Source: Thioalkalivibrio nitratireducens (GTDB taxonomy: Bacteria > Pseudomonadota > Gammaproteobacteria > Ectothiorhodospirales > Ectothiorhodospiraceae). Taken from it: DNA of 17,516 bases. Positions 1 to 7,433 of this stretch are shown one piece after another. Location of the stretch: contig JAABSN010000066.1 in the NCBI GenBank assembly GCA_011390385.1, forward strand, positions 1 to 17,516, given 5' to 3'. How positions within the stretch are numbered: position 1 is the stretch's first letter; the number at the start of each line of letters is the position of its first letter. The translations under genes were made by a program, and so were the position numbers. Under the pieces are notes generated by a model. The model was not told the origin of the DNA. It worked only from the letters and a program-made list of their open reading frames with translations, and ran no database searches.

Positions 1-779
1 AGCAGGAAGTGCAGTCGCGGTTGCTGGAACGGCTGGACTGGGTACGGCTGGCGCCGCGCAGGGTCATCGATCTCGGCTGCGGGCCGGGTGGCGCTTTGCA
101 GCCGCTGGCACGGCGGTACCGGGGCGCAAGGATCGTGGGTCTGGATCTGGCGCCCTCGATGGCCGCGCGGGCACGTCGCCAGGGGTGGTGGCCGCGCCGG
201 CCCTGGGCGGTCTGCGGCGACATGGAGCAGTTGCCGCTGCCGGACCGAAGCTTTGATCTCGCTGTTTCGGCGGCGGCTTTGCAGTGGGTCAATGATCTGG
301 ATCAGGTGTTCGCCGAGGTGCGCCGTGTTCTGGCCCCGGGCGGGTTGTGGCTGTTCGCCACCTTCGGCCCCGACACGCTGAAGGAACTGCGCGCTGCGTT
401 CGCAACGGCCGACGGCGGCGAAGCAGCCCATGTGAACGCCTTCATCGACATGCACGACATTGGTGACGCGCTCGTGCGCGCCGGATTCGCCGACCCGGTC
501 ATGGATCAGGAGGCAGTGACCATGACCTACCCCGATTTTCCGGCGCTGCTGCGGGATCTGCGTGGTGTCGGCGTGCGGAACGCGCTTGCCAGCCGACCGG
601 TCGGGTTGTTCGGGCCACGCCGGATGCGCGCTGTCGAAGCTGCCTACAAGTCGCAGCACGAGGTCCAGGGGCGGCTTCCGGCTACCTGGGAAGTGGTCTA
701 TGGTCACGCCTGGGTCCCCGATGCGCCGCCTCCATCCAGAATCCACGGGCCGGTGATTCCGATTCGACCAACGGGTTGA
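1..779 (+). CDS. bioC: Malonyl-ACP O-methyltransferase BioC, 5'-truncated by the window
   Basis: This is a SAM-dependent class I methyltransferase. BioC methylates the free carboxyl of malonyl-ACP, so that the fatty acid machinery can build the pimeloyl precursor of biotin; it acts in the cytoplasm. The reading frame is open from base 3 and the first codons (Q-E, then a GTG at 9) read into the window edge, so the N-terminus lies outside and the GTG is probably not the start. Visible motifs are the SAM-binding loop VIDLGCGPGG, an acidic residue after the second strand (GLDLAPSM), the DMEQLPLPDRSFD motif, the ALQWVND segment, and the LAPGGLWLFATFGPDTL block typical of BioC. The C-terminus carries EVVYGHAW, also seen in BioC proteins. 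It is followed by hairpins at 780-836, so it is probably the end of its transcription unit. A related methyltransferase of other function is the only real alternative. Confidence 0.85.
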   Translation, partial: QEVQSRLLERLDWVRLAPRRVIDLGCGPGGALQPLARRYRGARIVGLDLAPSMAARARRQGWWPRRPWAVCGDMEQLPLPDRSFDLAVSAAALQWVNDLDQVFAEVRRVLAPGGLWLFATFGPDTLKELRAAFATADGGEAAHVNAFIDMHDIGDALVRAGFADPVMDQEAVTMTYPDFPALLRDLRGVGVRNALASRPVGLFGPRRMRAVEAAYKSQHEVQGRLPATWEVVYGHAWVPDAPPPSRIHGPVIPIRPTG

Positions 780-836
780 CCCCGAGGATTCCTGGGGAGG
801 AAAGACTCTGACACTCCGAGCGGGCTTTCCTTTTTT
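780..836 (+). terminator. Likely Rho-independent terminator after bioC
   Basis: Two hairpins follow the bioC stop. The first (780-797) pairs CCCC-AGG with CCT-GGGG around an ATT loop with one bulged G. The second pairs GGAAAG (799-804) with CTTTCC (825-830), with an inner CTC/GAG pairing, and runs straight into six T residues (831-836). The 3' hairpin plus T-run has terminator form, although its loop is long. It would separate bioC from the cco operon. Confidence 0.5.
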
Positions 837-916
837 CTGGCGGATTCTTGGGGTACAGTTCACCTCCCGGTGAGCCGGGCAGACCGTGTTCCCTGCAGGC
901 AAGGTGGATAATCGAC

Positions 917-2401
917 ATGTCGGAAAACGCAGCAACCGCCGGGTCCGTGCCGGCTTCGACGGCTGTTCCTTCGGAACAGTACAACTACGAAATCGTCAAG
1001 AAATTTTCGATCGCGGCGGTCATCTGGGGCGTTCTCGGGATGGCGGCGGGCGTCTGGATCGCCTCGCAGCTGGCATGGCCGTTCCTGAATTTCGACATCG
1101 CCCAGATCACTTTCGGCCGTTTCCGGCCGGTGCACACCACGCTGGTGATTTTCGGCTTCGGTGGTAACGCGCTTTTCGCAACGTCCTACTACATTATCCA
1201 GCGAACCTGCCAGACCCGACTGTACAGCGACCGGTTGTCGCTCTTCACCTTCTACGGCTGGAACCTGGCGCTGATCCTGGGTGTGTTCACCTATGTGTCC
1301 GGTATCACCCAGGGTCGCGAGTACGCCGAGTTCAACTGGCAGATCGACATCCTGATCGCCGTGACCTGGGTCATCTATTTCTGGGTCTTCCTGATGACCC
1401 TGCTGCGCCGCAACCAGCCGCACATCTACGTGGCGAACTGGTTCTTCATGGCGTTCATCCTTGCCACCGCGCTGCTGCATATCTTCAACAATATCCAGGT
1501 CCCGGTCAGCCTGACCAGCCCCTATTCCTACTCGCTGTTCTCCGGCGTTCAGGACGCGATGACTCAGTGGTGGTACGGCCACAATGCGGTCGGCTTCTTC
1601 CTTACCGCCGCCTTCCTCGGGATGATGTACTACTTCGTGCCCAAGCAGGCCGGACGCCCGATCTACTCGTACAAGCTGTCGATCATCCATTTCTGGGCGA
1701 TCATCTTTCTGTACATGTGGGTGGGTGCGCACCACCTGCACTGGACCGCGCTGCCCGACTGGGTCTCCACGCTGGCCGCAACCTTCTCGATTCTGCTGCT
1801 GCTGCCTTCCTGGGGCGGGATGATCAACGGGATCATGACCCTGTCCGGCGCCTGGGACAAACTGCGCACCGATCCGATCATGCTGTTCCTGATCACCGCA
1901 CTGTCGTTCTACGGCATGTCGACCTTCGAGGGGCCGATGATGTCGCTGAAGAGCGTGAACGCGCTGTCGCACTACACCGACTGGACGGTCGGCCATGTGC
2001 ACTCCGGGGCGCTCGGGTGGGTCGCGATGATCACCTTCGGTTCGCTGTATCACCTGATTCCACGGCTGTGGAACACGAAGATCTACAGCCTGCGTCTGAT
2101 CTACATCCACTTCTTCCTCGCGACGATCGGTATCGTGCTGTACATCGTCTCGATGTGGGTCGCGGGCATCGGTCAGGGTCTGATGCTGCGCGCCTTCGAT
2201 GGGTACGGCAACCTCGCCTATACCTTCACCGAGTCGGTGGTCTTCCTGCACAAGCCTTACGTGGTGCGGGCGATCGGCGGCGGGTTCTTCCTGCTCGGCA
2301 TGCTCATCATGGCCTTCAACGTCGCCATGACCATCCTTACCGCGAAGCGCACGGTCCCGGTGGCGGCTGAATCCCGCGCCACTGCCGCCTCCGCGTCCTG
2401 A
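917..2401 (+). CDS. ccoN: cbb3-type cytochrome c oxidase subunit I (CcoN)
   Basis: This is the catalytic subunit of the high-affinity cbb3 oxidase in the inner membrane. It reduces O2 to water at the haem b3-CuB centre and pumps protons. Read from the ATG at 917 it has 494 residues, the normal length. That start has an AAGGTGG ribosome site 9 bases upstream; the in-frame extension back to 848 has none and is not family-like. About 12 hydrophobic helices are seen. CuB ligands are H222, H272 and H273, and Y266 is the helix VII tyrosine expected to cross-link in this family. Haem b3 is held by H360, and low-spin haem b by H73 and H362. E338 (in STFEGP) matches the conserved glutamate near the active site. 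These assignments follow the Pseudomonas stutzeri enzyme with a nearly constant numbering offset. It is first gene of ccoNOQP, and ccoO begins 17 bases downstream. Confidence 0.97.
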   Translation: MSENAATAGSVPASTAVPSEQYNYEIVKKFSIAAVIWGVLGMAAGVWIASQLAWPFLNFDIAQITFGRFRPVHTTLVIFGFGGNALFATSYYIIQRTCQTRLYSDRLSLFTFYGWNLALILGVFTYVSGITQGREYAEFNWQIDILIAVTWVIYFWVFLMTLLRRNQPHIYVANWFFMAFILATALLHIFNNIQVPVSLTSPYSYSLFSGVQDAMTQWWYGHNAVGFFLTAAFLGMMYYFVPKQAGRPIYSYKLSIIHFWAIIFLYMWVGAHHLHWTALPDWVSTLAATFSILLLLPSWGGMINGIMTLSGAWDKLRTDPIMLFLITALSFYGMSTFEGPMMSLKSVNALSHYTDWTVGHVHSGALGWVAMITFGSLYHLIPRLWNTKIYSLRLIYIHFFLATIGIVLYIVSMWVAGIGQGLMLRAFDGYGNLAYTFTESVVFLHKPYVVRAIGGGFFLLGMLIMAFNVAMTILTAKRTVPVAAESRATAASAS

Positions 2402-2418
2402 GTTGGAGTTTCCAGACC

Positions 2419-3153
2419 ATGAAGCATGAAAGTGTCGAGACCAACGCCGGCCTGCTGATCATTCTGACCCTGGCGGTGATCAGCGTCGGCGGCCTGGTCG
2501 AAATCGTGCCGCTGTTCTACATCAACGACACCATCGAGGAAGTCGAGGGTGTGCGGCCGTATACGCCGCTCGAGCAGCGCGGCCGCGATCTTTACGTCCG
2601 CGAGGGCTGCTACACCTGTCATTCGCAGATGGTGCGACCGTTCCGTGATGAGATGCTGCGCTACGGGCATTATTCGCTGGCGGCCGAGTCGCAGTACGAC
2701 CATCCGTTCCAGTGGGGTTCCAAGCGCACCGGGCCGGATCTGGCACGTGTTGGTGGCAAGTATTCCAACGAGTGGCAGGTGCAGCATCTGATCAACCCGC
2801 GGTCTCTGGTGCCTGAATCGATCATGCCGGGCTATCCGTGGCTGGCGACCACGCCGCTCGACTACTCGGATATCGGGCAGCGGATGGTCGCGCTGAAACG
2901 CGTCGGCGTACCGTACTCGATCAACCGCGCCGAGTTCGAGACCAACGTGGAGCGTTTCGGTGAAGAGACGGCAATCATGCTCGACATCAACCGGGCCGAG
3001 GACAATCTGGTCACGCAGGCGCAGCAGAACAACTTCGACGGTGACCGTTCGTTCATCTCCGAGATGGATGCGATCGTTGCCTATCTGCAGGTGCTGGGCA
3101 CGATGGTCGATTTCAATCAGTACTCCGAAGGCTACTTTGCCGAGTTCCGTTGA
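2419..3153 (+). CDS. ccoO: cbb3-type cytochrome c oxidase subunit II, mono-haem cytochrome c (CcoO)
   Basis: CcoO is the membrane-anchored monohaem cytochrome c that passes electrons from CcoP to CcoN. It has 244 residues. An N-terminal anchor helix (about residues 10-33) is followed by a periplasmic domain with one haem c motif, CYTCH (C64, C67, H68), in the strongly conserved context [15 protein letters not shown]136 in SIMPGYPWL is the expected distal haem ligand. The signature [18 protein letters not shown] at about 95-112 is standard for FixO/CcoO. A GGAG ribosome site lies about 10 bases before the ATG, and the gene follows ccoN closely, so co-transcription is likely. Nothing is missing or unusual. 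Confidence 0.97.
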   Translation: MKHESVETNAGLLIILTLAVISVGGLVEIVPLFYINDTIEEVEGVRPYTPLEQRGRDLYVREGCYTCHSQMVRPFRDEMLRYGHYSLAAESQYDHPFQWGSKRTGPDLARVGGKYSNEWQVQHLINPRSLVPESIMPGYPWLATTPLDYSDIGQRMVALKRVGVPYSINRAEFETNVERFGEETAIMLDINRAEDNLVTQAQQNNFDGDRSFISEMDAIVAYLQVLGTMVDFNQYSEGYFAEFR

Positions 3154-3180
3154 GATGAAGTGGCATGAGTTTCTGCTGGC

Positions 3181-3402
3181 ATGATTGAAATCTGGGCGTG
3201 GATCACCGACCTTGGCAACAGCAAGATCGTCGCATTGTTGCTGTTCATGGGGACATTTCTCGCGATCGTCATCTACCTGTTCGCGAACAGTCGTCGGTCC
3301 AGGCGTTTCGAGTCATACCGCTACATTCCGCTGGACGATGAGGATTCCCATCTGGATCCGAACTCCGTGTCCGGCGACCGCAACAAGGGCGAAAAGTCAT
3401 GA
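3181..3402 (+). CDS. ccoQ: cbb3-type oxidase small subunit CcoQ
   Basis: This is a 73-residue protein with a single membrane helix (about residues 16-36) followed by a basic stop-transfer stretch (NSRRSRRFE) and a hydrophilic, acidic C-terminal tail in the cytoplasm. Size, topology and position between ccoO and ccoP identify CcoQ, the small subunit involved in stability of the cbb3 complex. Its sequence is otherwise poorly conserved between species. The ribosome site before the ATG is weak. The start overlaps by four bases (ATGA) the stop of a nine-codon reading frame at 3155-3184, which could help reinitiation. The stop overlaps the ATG of ccoP by four bases, so translation of the two is probably coupled. 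Confidence 0.88.
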   Translation: MIEIWAWITDLGNSKIVALLLFMGTFLAIVIYLFANSRRSRRFESYRYIPLDDEDSHLDPNSVSGDRNKGEKS

Positions 3403-4328
3403 GCACGAACGAAAAATCGGGGAAGAAGCCCGGCGAGGTCGAAACGACCGGTCACGTATGGGACGCGAATCTGCAGGAGTACAATAACCCGCTGCCGCGC
3501 TGGTGGCTCTGGGGCTTCTATGCGACCGTCGTGTTCGCCGTGGTGTACTGGTTTCTGTTCCCGGCCTGGCCGATTGGCGGCAGTTTCACCAAGGGGCTGA
3601 ATTCGATCACCTTCATGGATGATGGCGAGGAGGTGAGCACGCACTGGAACACCCGATCCCTGTTTGCCAAGGACATGCAGACCGGACGTCATGCCGTGCG
3701 TCAGCGCGAGATGCTGGAGCAGGTCGGAGCCATGGAATACGACGAGATCCTGGCCGACGTCGACGCGATGAGCTTCGTCAATGCCTACGCCAAGGGCAGC
3801 TTCGGCACCTGGTGCGCGGCCTGCCACCAGACCGGCGGCGCCGGCGTGGTCGGTCAGTATCCGAACCTGCGCGACGACCACTGGCTGTGGGGCGGGACGG
3901 TGGCAGAGATCGAGGAGACGCTGGTGCTCGGCCGTAACGGCTATATGCCCGCTTTCCGGGAATCGCTCAGTGGCGAGCAGCTCGATCAGGTTGCGTCCTA
4001 CGTGCTGTCGATGAATGGCTACGACCTGGATGCCGATACGGTGGCCGCGGGTGGGGAGATCTTTACCGGTTATCTCGGCGGCTGCTTCCAGTGCCACGGC
4101 ATGGACGGTCAAGGCCTGGCCTCACAGGGTGCCCCGAACCTGACCAACAACATCTGGGGTCTGGTCGACGTGCCTGGAGCCAGCAACGACGAGCAGCGCA
4201 TCAGCCGCGTCGCGGGCTTCGTGCACGATGGCGTGCAACGTGTGATGCCGGCCTTTGCGGACCGGCTGTCGGACACCGAAATCAAGGTCCTGACCGCCTA
4301 CGTGCACTCGCTGGGCGGCGGGCAGTAG
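3399..4328 (+). CDS. ccoP: cbb3-type cytochrome c oxidase subunit III, di-haem cytochrome c (CcoP)
   Basis: CcoP is the diheme cytochrome c subunit, which receives electrons from soluble or membrane cytochromes and passes them to CcoO. It has 309 residues. The conserved N-terminal region TTGHVWDANLQEYNNPLPRW (about 16-35) precedes one membrane helix (about 36-58). Two haem c domains follow: CAACH (C139, C142, H143) with likely distal ligand M183 in GYMPAF, and CFQCH (C229, C232, H233) with M283 in RVMPAF. Both domains look intact. The ATG overlaps the ccoQ stop, and an AAGGGCG ribosome site lies inside ccoQ. It is the last structural gene. No clear terminator follows, but a gap of 465 bases with repeats separates it from ccoG. 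Confidence 0.97.
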   Translation: MSTNEKSGKKPGEVETTGHVWDANLQEYNNPLPRWWLWGFYATVVFAVVYWFLFPAWPIGGSFTKGLNSITFMDDGEEVSTHWNTRSLFAKDMQTGRHAVRQREMLEQVGAMEYDEILADVDAMSFVNAYAKGSFGTWCAACHQTGGAGVVGQYPNLRDDHWLWGGTVAEIEETLVLGRNGYMPAFRESLSGEQLDQVASYVLSMNGYDLDADTVAAGGEIFTGYLGGCFQCHGMDGQGLASQGAPNLTNNIWGLVDVPGASNDEQRISRVAGFVHDGVQRVMPAFADRLSDTEIKVLTAYVHSLGGGQ

Positions 4329-4350
4329 GGTTCTTCCCGGGGATGGTGTG

Positions 4351-4409
4351 AGTCAACGTTCCCGGCCCCGGGTGTGCGGCATTCGACGGGATGGAGTTGT
4401 ACGTTGACT
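4351..4409. repeat. 9-bp perfect inverted repeat downstream of ccoP
   Basis: AGTCAACGT (4351-4359) is repeated in inverse as ACGTTGACT (4401-4409), with 41 bases between. A GC-rich CCCGG-CCCCGGG stretch lies inside. It could be a large stem downstream of ccoP that stops transcription or protects the 3' end of the mRNA, but there is no T-run. I do not recognise the sequence. Confidence 0.35.
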
Positions 4410-4438
4410 ACTGGCCAATGGCGCCGACCCCGGGGGAG

Positions 4439-4570
4439 TGCAAATCGTAGGGTGTCAATGAGCGCAGCGAATTGCGCCGCTGGAGGCCCGAGAAGTTGCC
4501 GGGCCAGTGTGGGCGTGGTACCGGTGCGGTTCGGCTTCGCCTCACGGCACCCTACGGGCGATTTTCACAC
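4439..4570 (+). repeat. GTAGGGTG-ended palindromic repeat, copy 1
   Basis: The core runs from GTAGGGTG (4447-4454) to CACCCTAC (4548-4555), so the ends are perfect 8-bp inverted repeats. Each end contains a sub-hairpin: one around GAGCGCAGCGAATTGC and one around TCGGCTTCGCCTCA. A second copy lies in reverse orientation at 12197-12328. The two agree at both ends and also share flanks outside the core (TGCAAAT on the left, TTTCACAC on the right), while the middle is diverged. A half copy is at 13987-14039. It codes for nothing and is probably a MITE- or REP-like dispersed element, placed in the ccoP-ccoG gap. Confidence 0.8.
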
Positions 4571-4793
4571 GAACTCTCCGGTGCGGGCGGCTCAGCGCGA
4601 TCGAAGCCACGACCGTGGGGGTCTTCCACAGGCTTGAGGTGTCTTCTGCGCGTTGCCAGGGGATGGAGCGGTACAATCCGTCCGGCGTGGCTGCGGGTGT
4701 TGCGCCTCCCGGATCTGGTGCCCGCAGCACGGTCGCCCGCCACAGAGTTCCACCCCTGTCGTACGCCGGTCTTTGCCGGCCGGTGAGTCCATC
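4571..4793 (+). promoter_or_regulatory. ccoG upstream region with possible promoter
   Basis: Beyond repeat copy 1, this stretch holds no convincing gene. TACAAT (4672-4677) is a good -10 hexamer, but TTGCCA (4653-4658) lies only 13 bases before it, so the -35 is uncertain. A GCCGG/CCGGC hairpin (4765-4780) immediately precedes GGTGAG, the likely ribosome site of ccoG, and could affect translation. No FNR-type site (TTGAT-N4-ATCAA) was seen. The distance from ccoP suggests that ccoG may have its own promoter. Confidence 0.3.
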
Positions 4794-6191
4794 ATGTCCC
4801 AGTCGTTGTTCGAGGCCCGTGTTCCGATTCATCCGCGATCCGTGTCAGGTCGCTTCCGGAACCTGAAAACCGGCATCCTGGTGCTGGCCTATGGCGTGTT
4901 CTTCCTGTTGCCATGGCTGCGCTGGGAACGCGAATCCGGCCCCTCGCAAGCCGTTCTGTTCGATATCCCCAACCGACAGTTCTACCTCTTCGATCTGGTC
5001 GTTTTCCCGCAGGACATCTTCTGGCTCGCGGGCGTGTTGATGATTGCTGCCCTGATGTTGTTCTTCGTGACCGGCCTGGCGGGGCGGGTCTTCTGTGGCT
5101 ATTTCTGCTTCCAGACCCTTTGGACCGATCTCTACATGTTTCTCGAGCGGCACATCCAGGGCGAACGTCCTGCTCGTCTGCGCTTGGCCAAACAGCCGTG
5201 GAACGCGGAGAAGATCCTGAAGCTGGGTGCCACCCATGTCTCGTGGCTGCTCGTGGCCTTCGCGACCGGTCTCGGGTTCGTGTTGTACTGGGGCGATGCG
5301 CCAAGCCTGGTCGTGGCGTTCTTTACGGGTCAGGCGGCGAATGCCGCCTACATCACCGCCGGATTGCTGACGGCCACGACCTATACCTTCGCAGGTCTGG
5401 CGCGGGAGCAGGTGTGTACCTATATGTGTCCGTACGCGCGCTTCCAGGCCGTGATGTTCGATCGCGACACCCTGATCGTCTCCTACGATCAGGAACGCGG
5501 CGAGGGTGCGGCCGGGCGCGCGAAGCCGACCCGGGACATGAAGACGCGCGAAGAGCGTCAGCAGGCCGGGGTGGGCGACTGTATCGATTGCGGTTACTGC
5601 GTGCAGGTCTGCCCCACCGGCATCGATATCCGGGATGGGTTGCAGATTCAGTGTATTCACTGTGCGCTTTGCATCGACGCCTGTGATCAGATCATGGACA
5701 AGCAGGGTTGGCCGCGGGGACTGATCCGGTACACCTCCGAGAGCGCGCTGGAAGGCAGGAAGACCCGGTTCCTGAAACTGAAGTCCGTGGGTTACGGGGT
5801 TGCCATCCTGGTCGTTGCGGGGCTGTTGACATTGAGTATCGTCAACCGCGCCGACCTCGACGCCAGCGTCAGCCAGGTGCGTCAACCGCTGTTTGTCCAG
5901 ATGGCTGACGGCAGCACCCAGAACAGCTACGAAATCGCGCTGAACAACAAGACGCAGCACAACCTTGACCTCGAGATCGACGTGGTCGGGTTGGAGGGAG
6001 CGATGCTCGATCTGGGCCGGGTCGACGAGATCGTGCTGGAACCGTCACAGCGCATCACGGTGCTTGCGCGCGTGCGGTACCATGCCGATGAAGTTCATCC
6101 CGCTCGGTTGCCGATCGAATTCGAGATCCGTGACCGCGATGGAAACATGGATCCGCTGCGCGTCGACTCCCAGTTGAGCCTCAGGCCTTGA
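4794..6191 (+). CDS. ccoG: cbb3 oxidase assembly cupric reductase CcoG (FixG)
   Basis: CcoG is an inner-membrane iron-sulfur protein that reduces Cu(II) to Cu(I) so copper can be inserted into CcoN. Read from the ATG at 4794 it has 465 residues, a normal length; GGTGAG lies 6 bases upstream, and the in-frame extension back to 4653 looks non-coding. Several N-terminal membrane helices (for example about 25-42, 70-95, 150-165, 180-200) carry conserved cysteines in CGYFCFQTLW (C101, C105) and QVCTYMCPYARFQ (C208, C212). A 2x[4Fe-4S] ferredoxin domain follows, with C263-C266-C269-C273 and C287-C290-C293-C297. A helix at about 332-350 leads to a C-terminal Ig-like FixG domain (about 360-465), marked by RQPLFVQMADGS and NNKTQ. 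It is first of ccoGHIS; the next gene is more than 200 bases downstream because of repeats. Confidence 0.96.
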   Translation: MSQSLFEARVPIHPRSVSGRFRNLKTGILVLAYGVFFLLPWLRWERESGPSQAVLFDIPNRQFYLFDLVVFPQDIFWLAGVLMIAALMLFFVTGLAGRVFCGYFCFQTLWTDLYMFLERHIQGERPARLRLAKQPWNAEKILKLGATHVSWLLVAFATGLGFVLYWGDAPSLVVAFFTGQAANAAYITAGLLTATTYTFAGLAREQVCTYMCPYARFQAVMFDRDTLIVSYDQERGEGAAGRAKPTRDMKTREERQQAGVGDCIDCGYCVQVCPTGIDIRDGLQIQCIHCALCIDACDQIMDKQGWPRGLIRYTSESALEGRKTRFLKLKSVGYGVAILVVAGLLTLSIVNRADLDASVSQVRQPLFVQMADGSTQNSYEIALNNKTQHNLDLEIDVVGLEGAMLDLGRVDEIVLEPSQRITVLARVRYHADEVHPARLPIEFEIRDRDGNMDPLRVDSQLSLRP

Positions 6192-6216
6192 ACGCAAGGC
6201 CCGGTGCGCAGCGCCT

Positions 6217-6301
6217 CTGGAGCGCGGCGGCTTGCCGCCGCTCTGGGCCTTGGATCGAATGTGGGCACCGGGAAAGCGGGAGCAAGCTCCCGCACTCCAA
6301 G
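6217..6301. repeat. Inverted pair of REP elements (BIME-like) between ccoG and ccoH
   Basis: The first unit centres on a stem GCGGCGG-CTTG-CCGCCGC (6223-6240), flanked by GGAGC. The second centres on GCGGGAGC-AA-GCTCCCGC (6276-6293) and is followed by ACTCC. When the second is read on the other strand, both show the same frame, GGAGYGCGG...GCTTGC...CCGCTY, so they are members of one family in opposite orientation. Such pairs are typical REP/BIME units mobilised by RAYT transposases. They may attenuate transcription between ccoG and ccoH. No gene was found in 6192-6408. Confidence 0.75.
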
Positions 6302-6408
6302 AGTCGTTGGGGACCGGGTCCAGTTCGGGCTTGGGGGGGCCGGAGTCACTGGAAACCGGAGCGTGTCGCCGGTACGTTGAATGTTCACCGCTGTCGCTGA
6401 TGGTCGCT

Positions 6409-7233
6409 ATGGAAAATCTTGTCATGACGCTTGGGGTCGGGGTCGCGCTGATCACCGGCCTGTTCTTCCTCATCTACCGTCTCACGAGCCTGCGCGGCTA
6501 CCAGACCGCCGGGCTCGTGTTTGCGATCACGATGCTGGTCTTCATCCCGTTCTCGGTCCTCAACTGGGCGGGGGCCGATGTCTTCGCGATCCACCTGGCA
6601 CTGTACGTGATCGTGCCGTACGGGCTCGGCATCATCACCACCCAGCAGGAAGGGGAGTCTGGCAGGAAGGCCAAACGCGGTCGGCTGCACTGGGCGCCAA
6701 TGACCATTCTGGTGTTCTTCGGCATCGTCGCCACGGCCAACGCGATCCTGCTGTCGGTCGCGACCCATGGCATGCCCGACCGTTTCATCGGTGTCCTCCT
6801 GCCCCAGCCGCAGAGTCAGGCGGCCGAGGTCAGCTCCGGATTTCCGGGCACGGTGGCGCGCATCAGCGAGCGCAAGGAGGCCCTGGCGACCGGTTATTTC
6901 GACTCGATGCGCGAGCAGCGGACCCTCGGGTGGCAGGTGCACCAGGGCTGGAAGTCACGGCCCGAGGCAGGCGAGCCTGCGCTGTTCCAGGTGCGGGTGC
7001 TGGATCGCGACGGCCAGCCGATCTCGGACGCGGCAATCGCGGGTGAGTTCATGCGCGTGTCGGACTTCAACCTGGACCAGGTCTTCGCGATGCAACCGGT
7101 CGGCGGTGGTCTCTATCAGGCGCAAGTCATCCTGCCCGCAGCGGGCCGCTGGGATCTCCTGTTCCGAGTGCAGCGTGGCGAGCATACCCACGAGCAGCAG
7201 GCGAGGACGCGGGTACGCGAGAGTCGCGGCTAG
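6409..7233 (+). CDS. ccoH: cbb3 assembly protein CcoH/FixH with N-terminal membrane extension
   Basis: The C-terminal half (about residues 90-274) has the FixH layout: a membrane helix (PMTILVFFGIVATANAILL, about 98-118), then a periplasmic domain with the features GWQV, ALFQVRVLDRDGQPI, DQVFAMQP-GGGLYQAQV and GRWDLLFRVQRG. FixH/CcoH is needed for assembly and stability of cbb3, and its place between ccoG and ccoI fits. Unlike ordinary CcoH (about 150-180 residues), this protein starts with some 90 extra residues forming three more helices (about 7-24, 33-53, 57-76). Starts at 6400, 6409 and 6424 are all possible. I chose 6409; none has a strong ribosome site, although GGAAAA before 6424 is reasonable. 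The role of the extension is unknown to me. Confidence 0.8.
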   Translation: MENLVMTLGVGVALITGLFFLIYRLTSLRGYQTAGLVFAITMLVFIPFSVLNWAGADVFAIHLALYVIVPYGLGIITTQQEGESGRKAKRGRLHWAPMTILVFFGIVATANAILLSVATHGMPDRFIGVLLPQPQSQAAEVSSGFPGTVARISERKEALATGYFDSMREQRTLGWQVHQGWKSRPEAGEPALFQVRVLDRDGQPISDAAIAGEFMRVSDFNLDQVFAMQPVGGGLYQAQVILPAAGRWDLLFRVQRGEHTHEQQARTRVRESRG

Positions 7234-7248
7234 TGTCTGACACGCCTG

Positions 7249-7411
7249 CTAGGGAACCGCTGATTAATCCGTCATCGCGAGGAGCGAAGCCTTTAGCCGC
7301 GAGCGCAGCGTGGCGGGACGTGGCGATCCATAAAGCACTGATTTCGTGTTCACCCCCTGGATTGCCGCGCTTCGCTCGCAATGACAAGTGCATTGATCAG
7401 CACTTCCCTAG
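7249..7411. mobile_element. MITE with 16-bp terminal inverted repeats and CTAG target duplication
   Basis: The element spans 7253-7407 (155 bp). Its left end GGAACCGCTGATTAAT and right end (read inverted) GGAAGTGCTGATCAAT match at 13 of 16 bases. CTAG flanks it directly on both sides (7249-7252 and 7408-7411), as expected from a 4-bp duplication. The interior is also palindromic: GTCATCGCGAG-GAGCGAAGC near the left and GCTTCGCTCGCAATGAC near the right, plus GGCGATCCA against TGGATTGCC. There is no coding potential. CTAG-like duplications are known for IS5-group elements, which could supply the transposase. Removing the element and one CTAG leaves about 41 bases between ccoH and ccoI, so it probably inserted into a compact operon. 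Confidence 0.8.
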
Positions 7412-7433
7412 CGTTGTTCGGTGGTGAACAATC

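Noticed and set aside
860..2251. 463-codon open frame on the minus strand
   Set aside because: It is the exact antisense of ccoN, His/Asp/Arg/Gln-rich, with no recognisable domain; typical shadow frame in GC-rich DNA.
4404..4418. TTGAC-N5-GCCAA as a possible FNR/ANR site before ccoG
   Set aside because: The spacer is five rather than four bases and both half-sites depart from TTGAT; it is also part of the 9-bp inverted repeat.
7249..7411. CRISPR-like repeat or tRNA gene in the palindromic region before ccoI
   Set aside because: There is one palindrome with terminal inverted repeats and a target duplication, not direct repeats with spacers, and no cloverleaf could be drawn.
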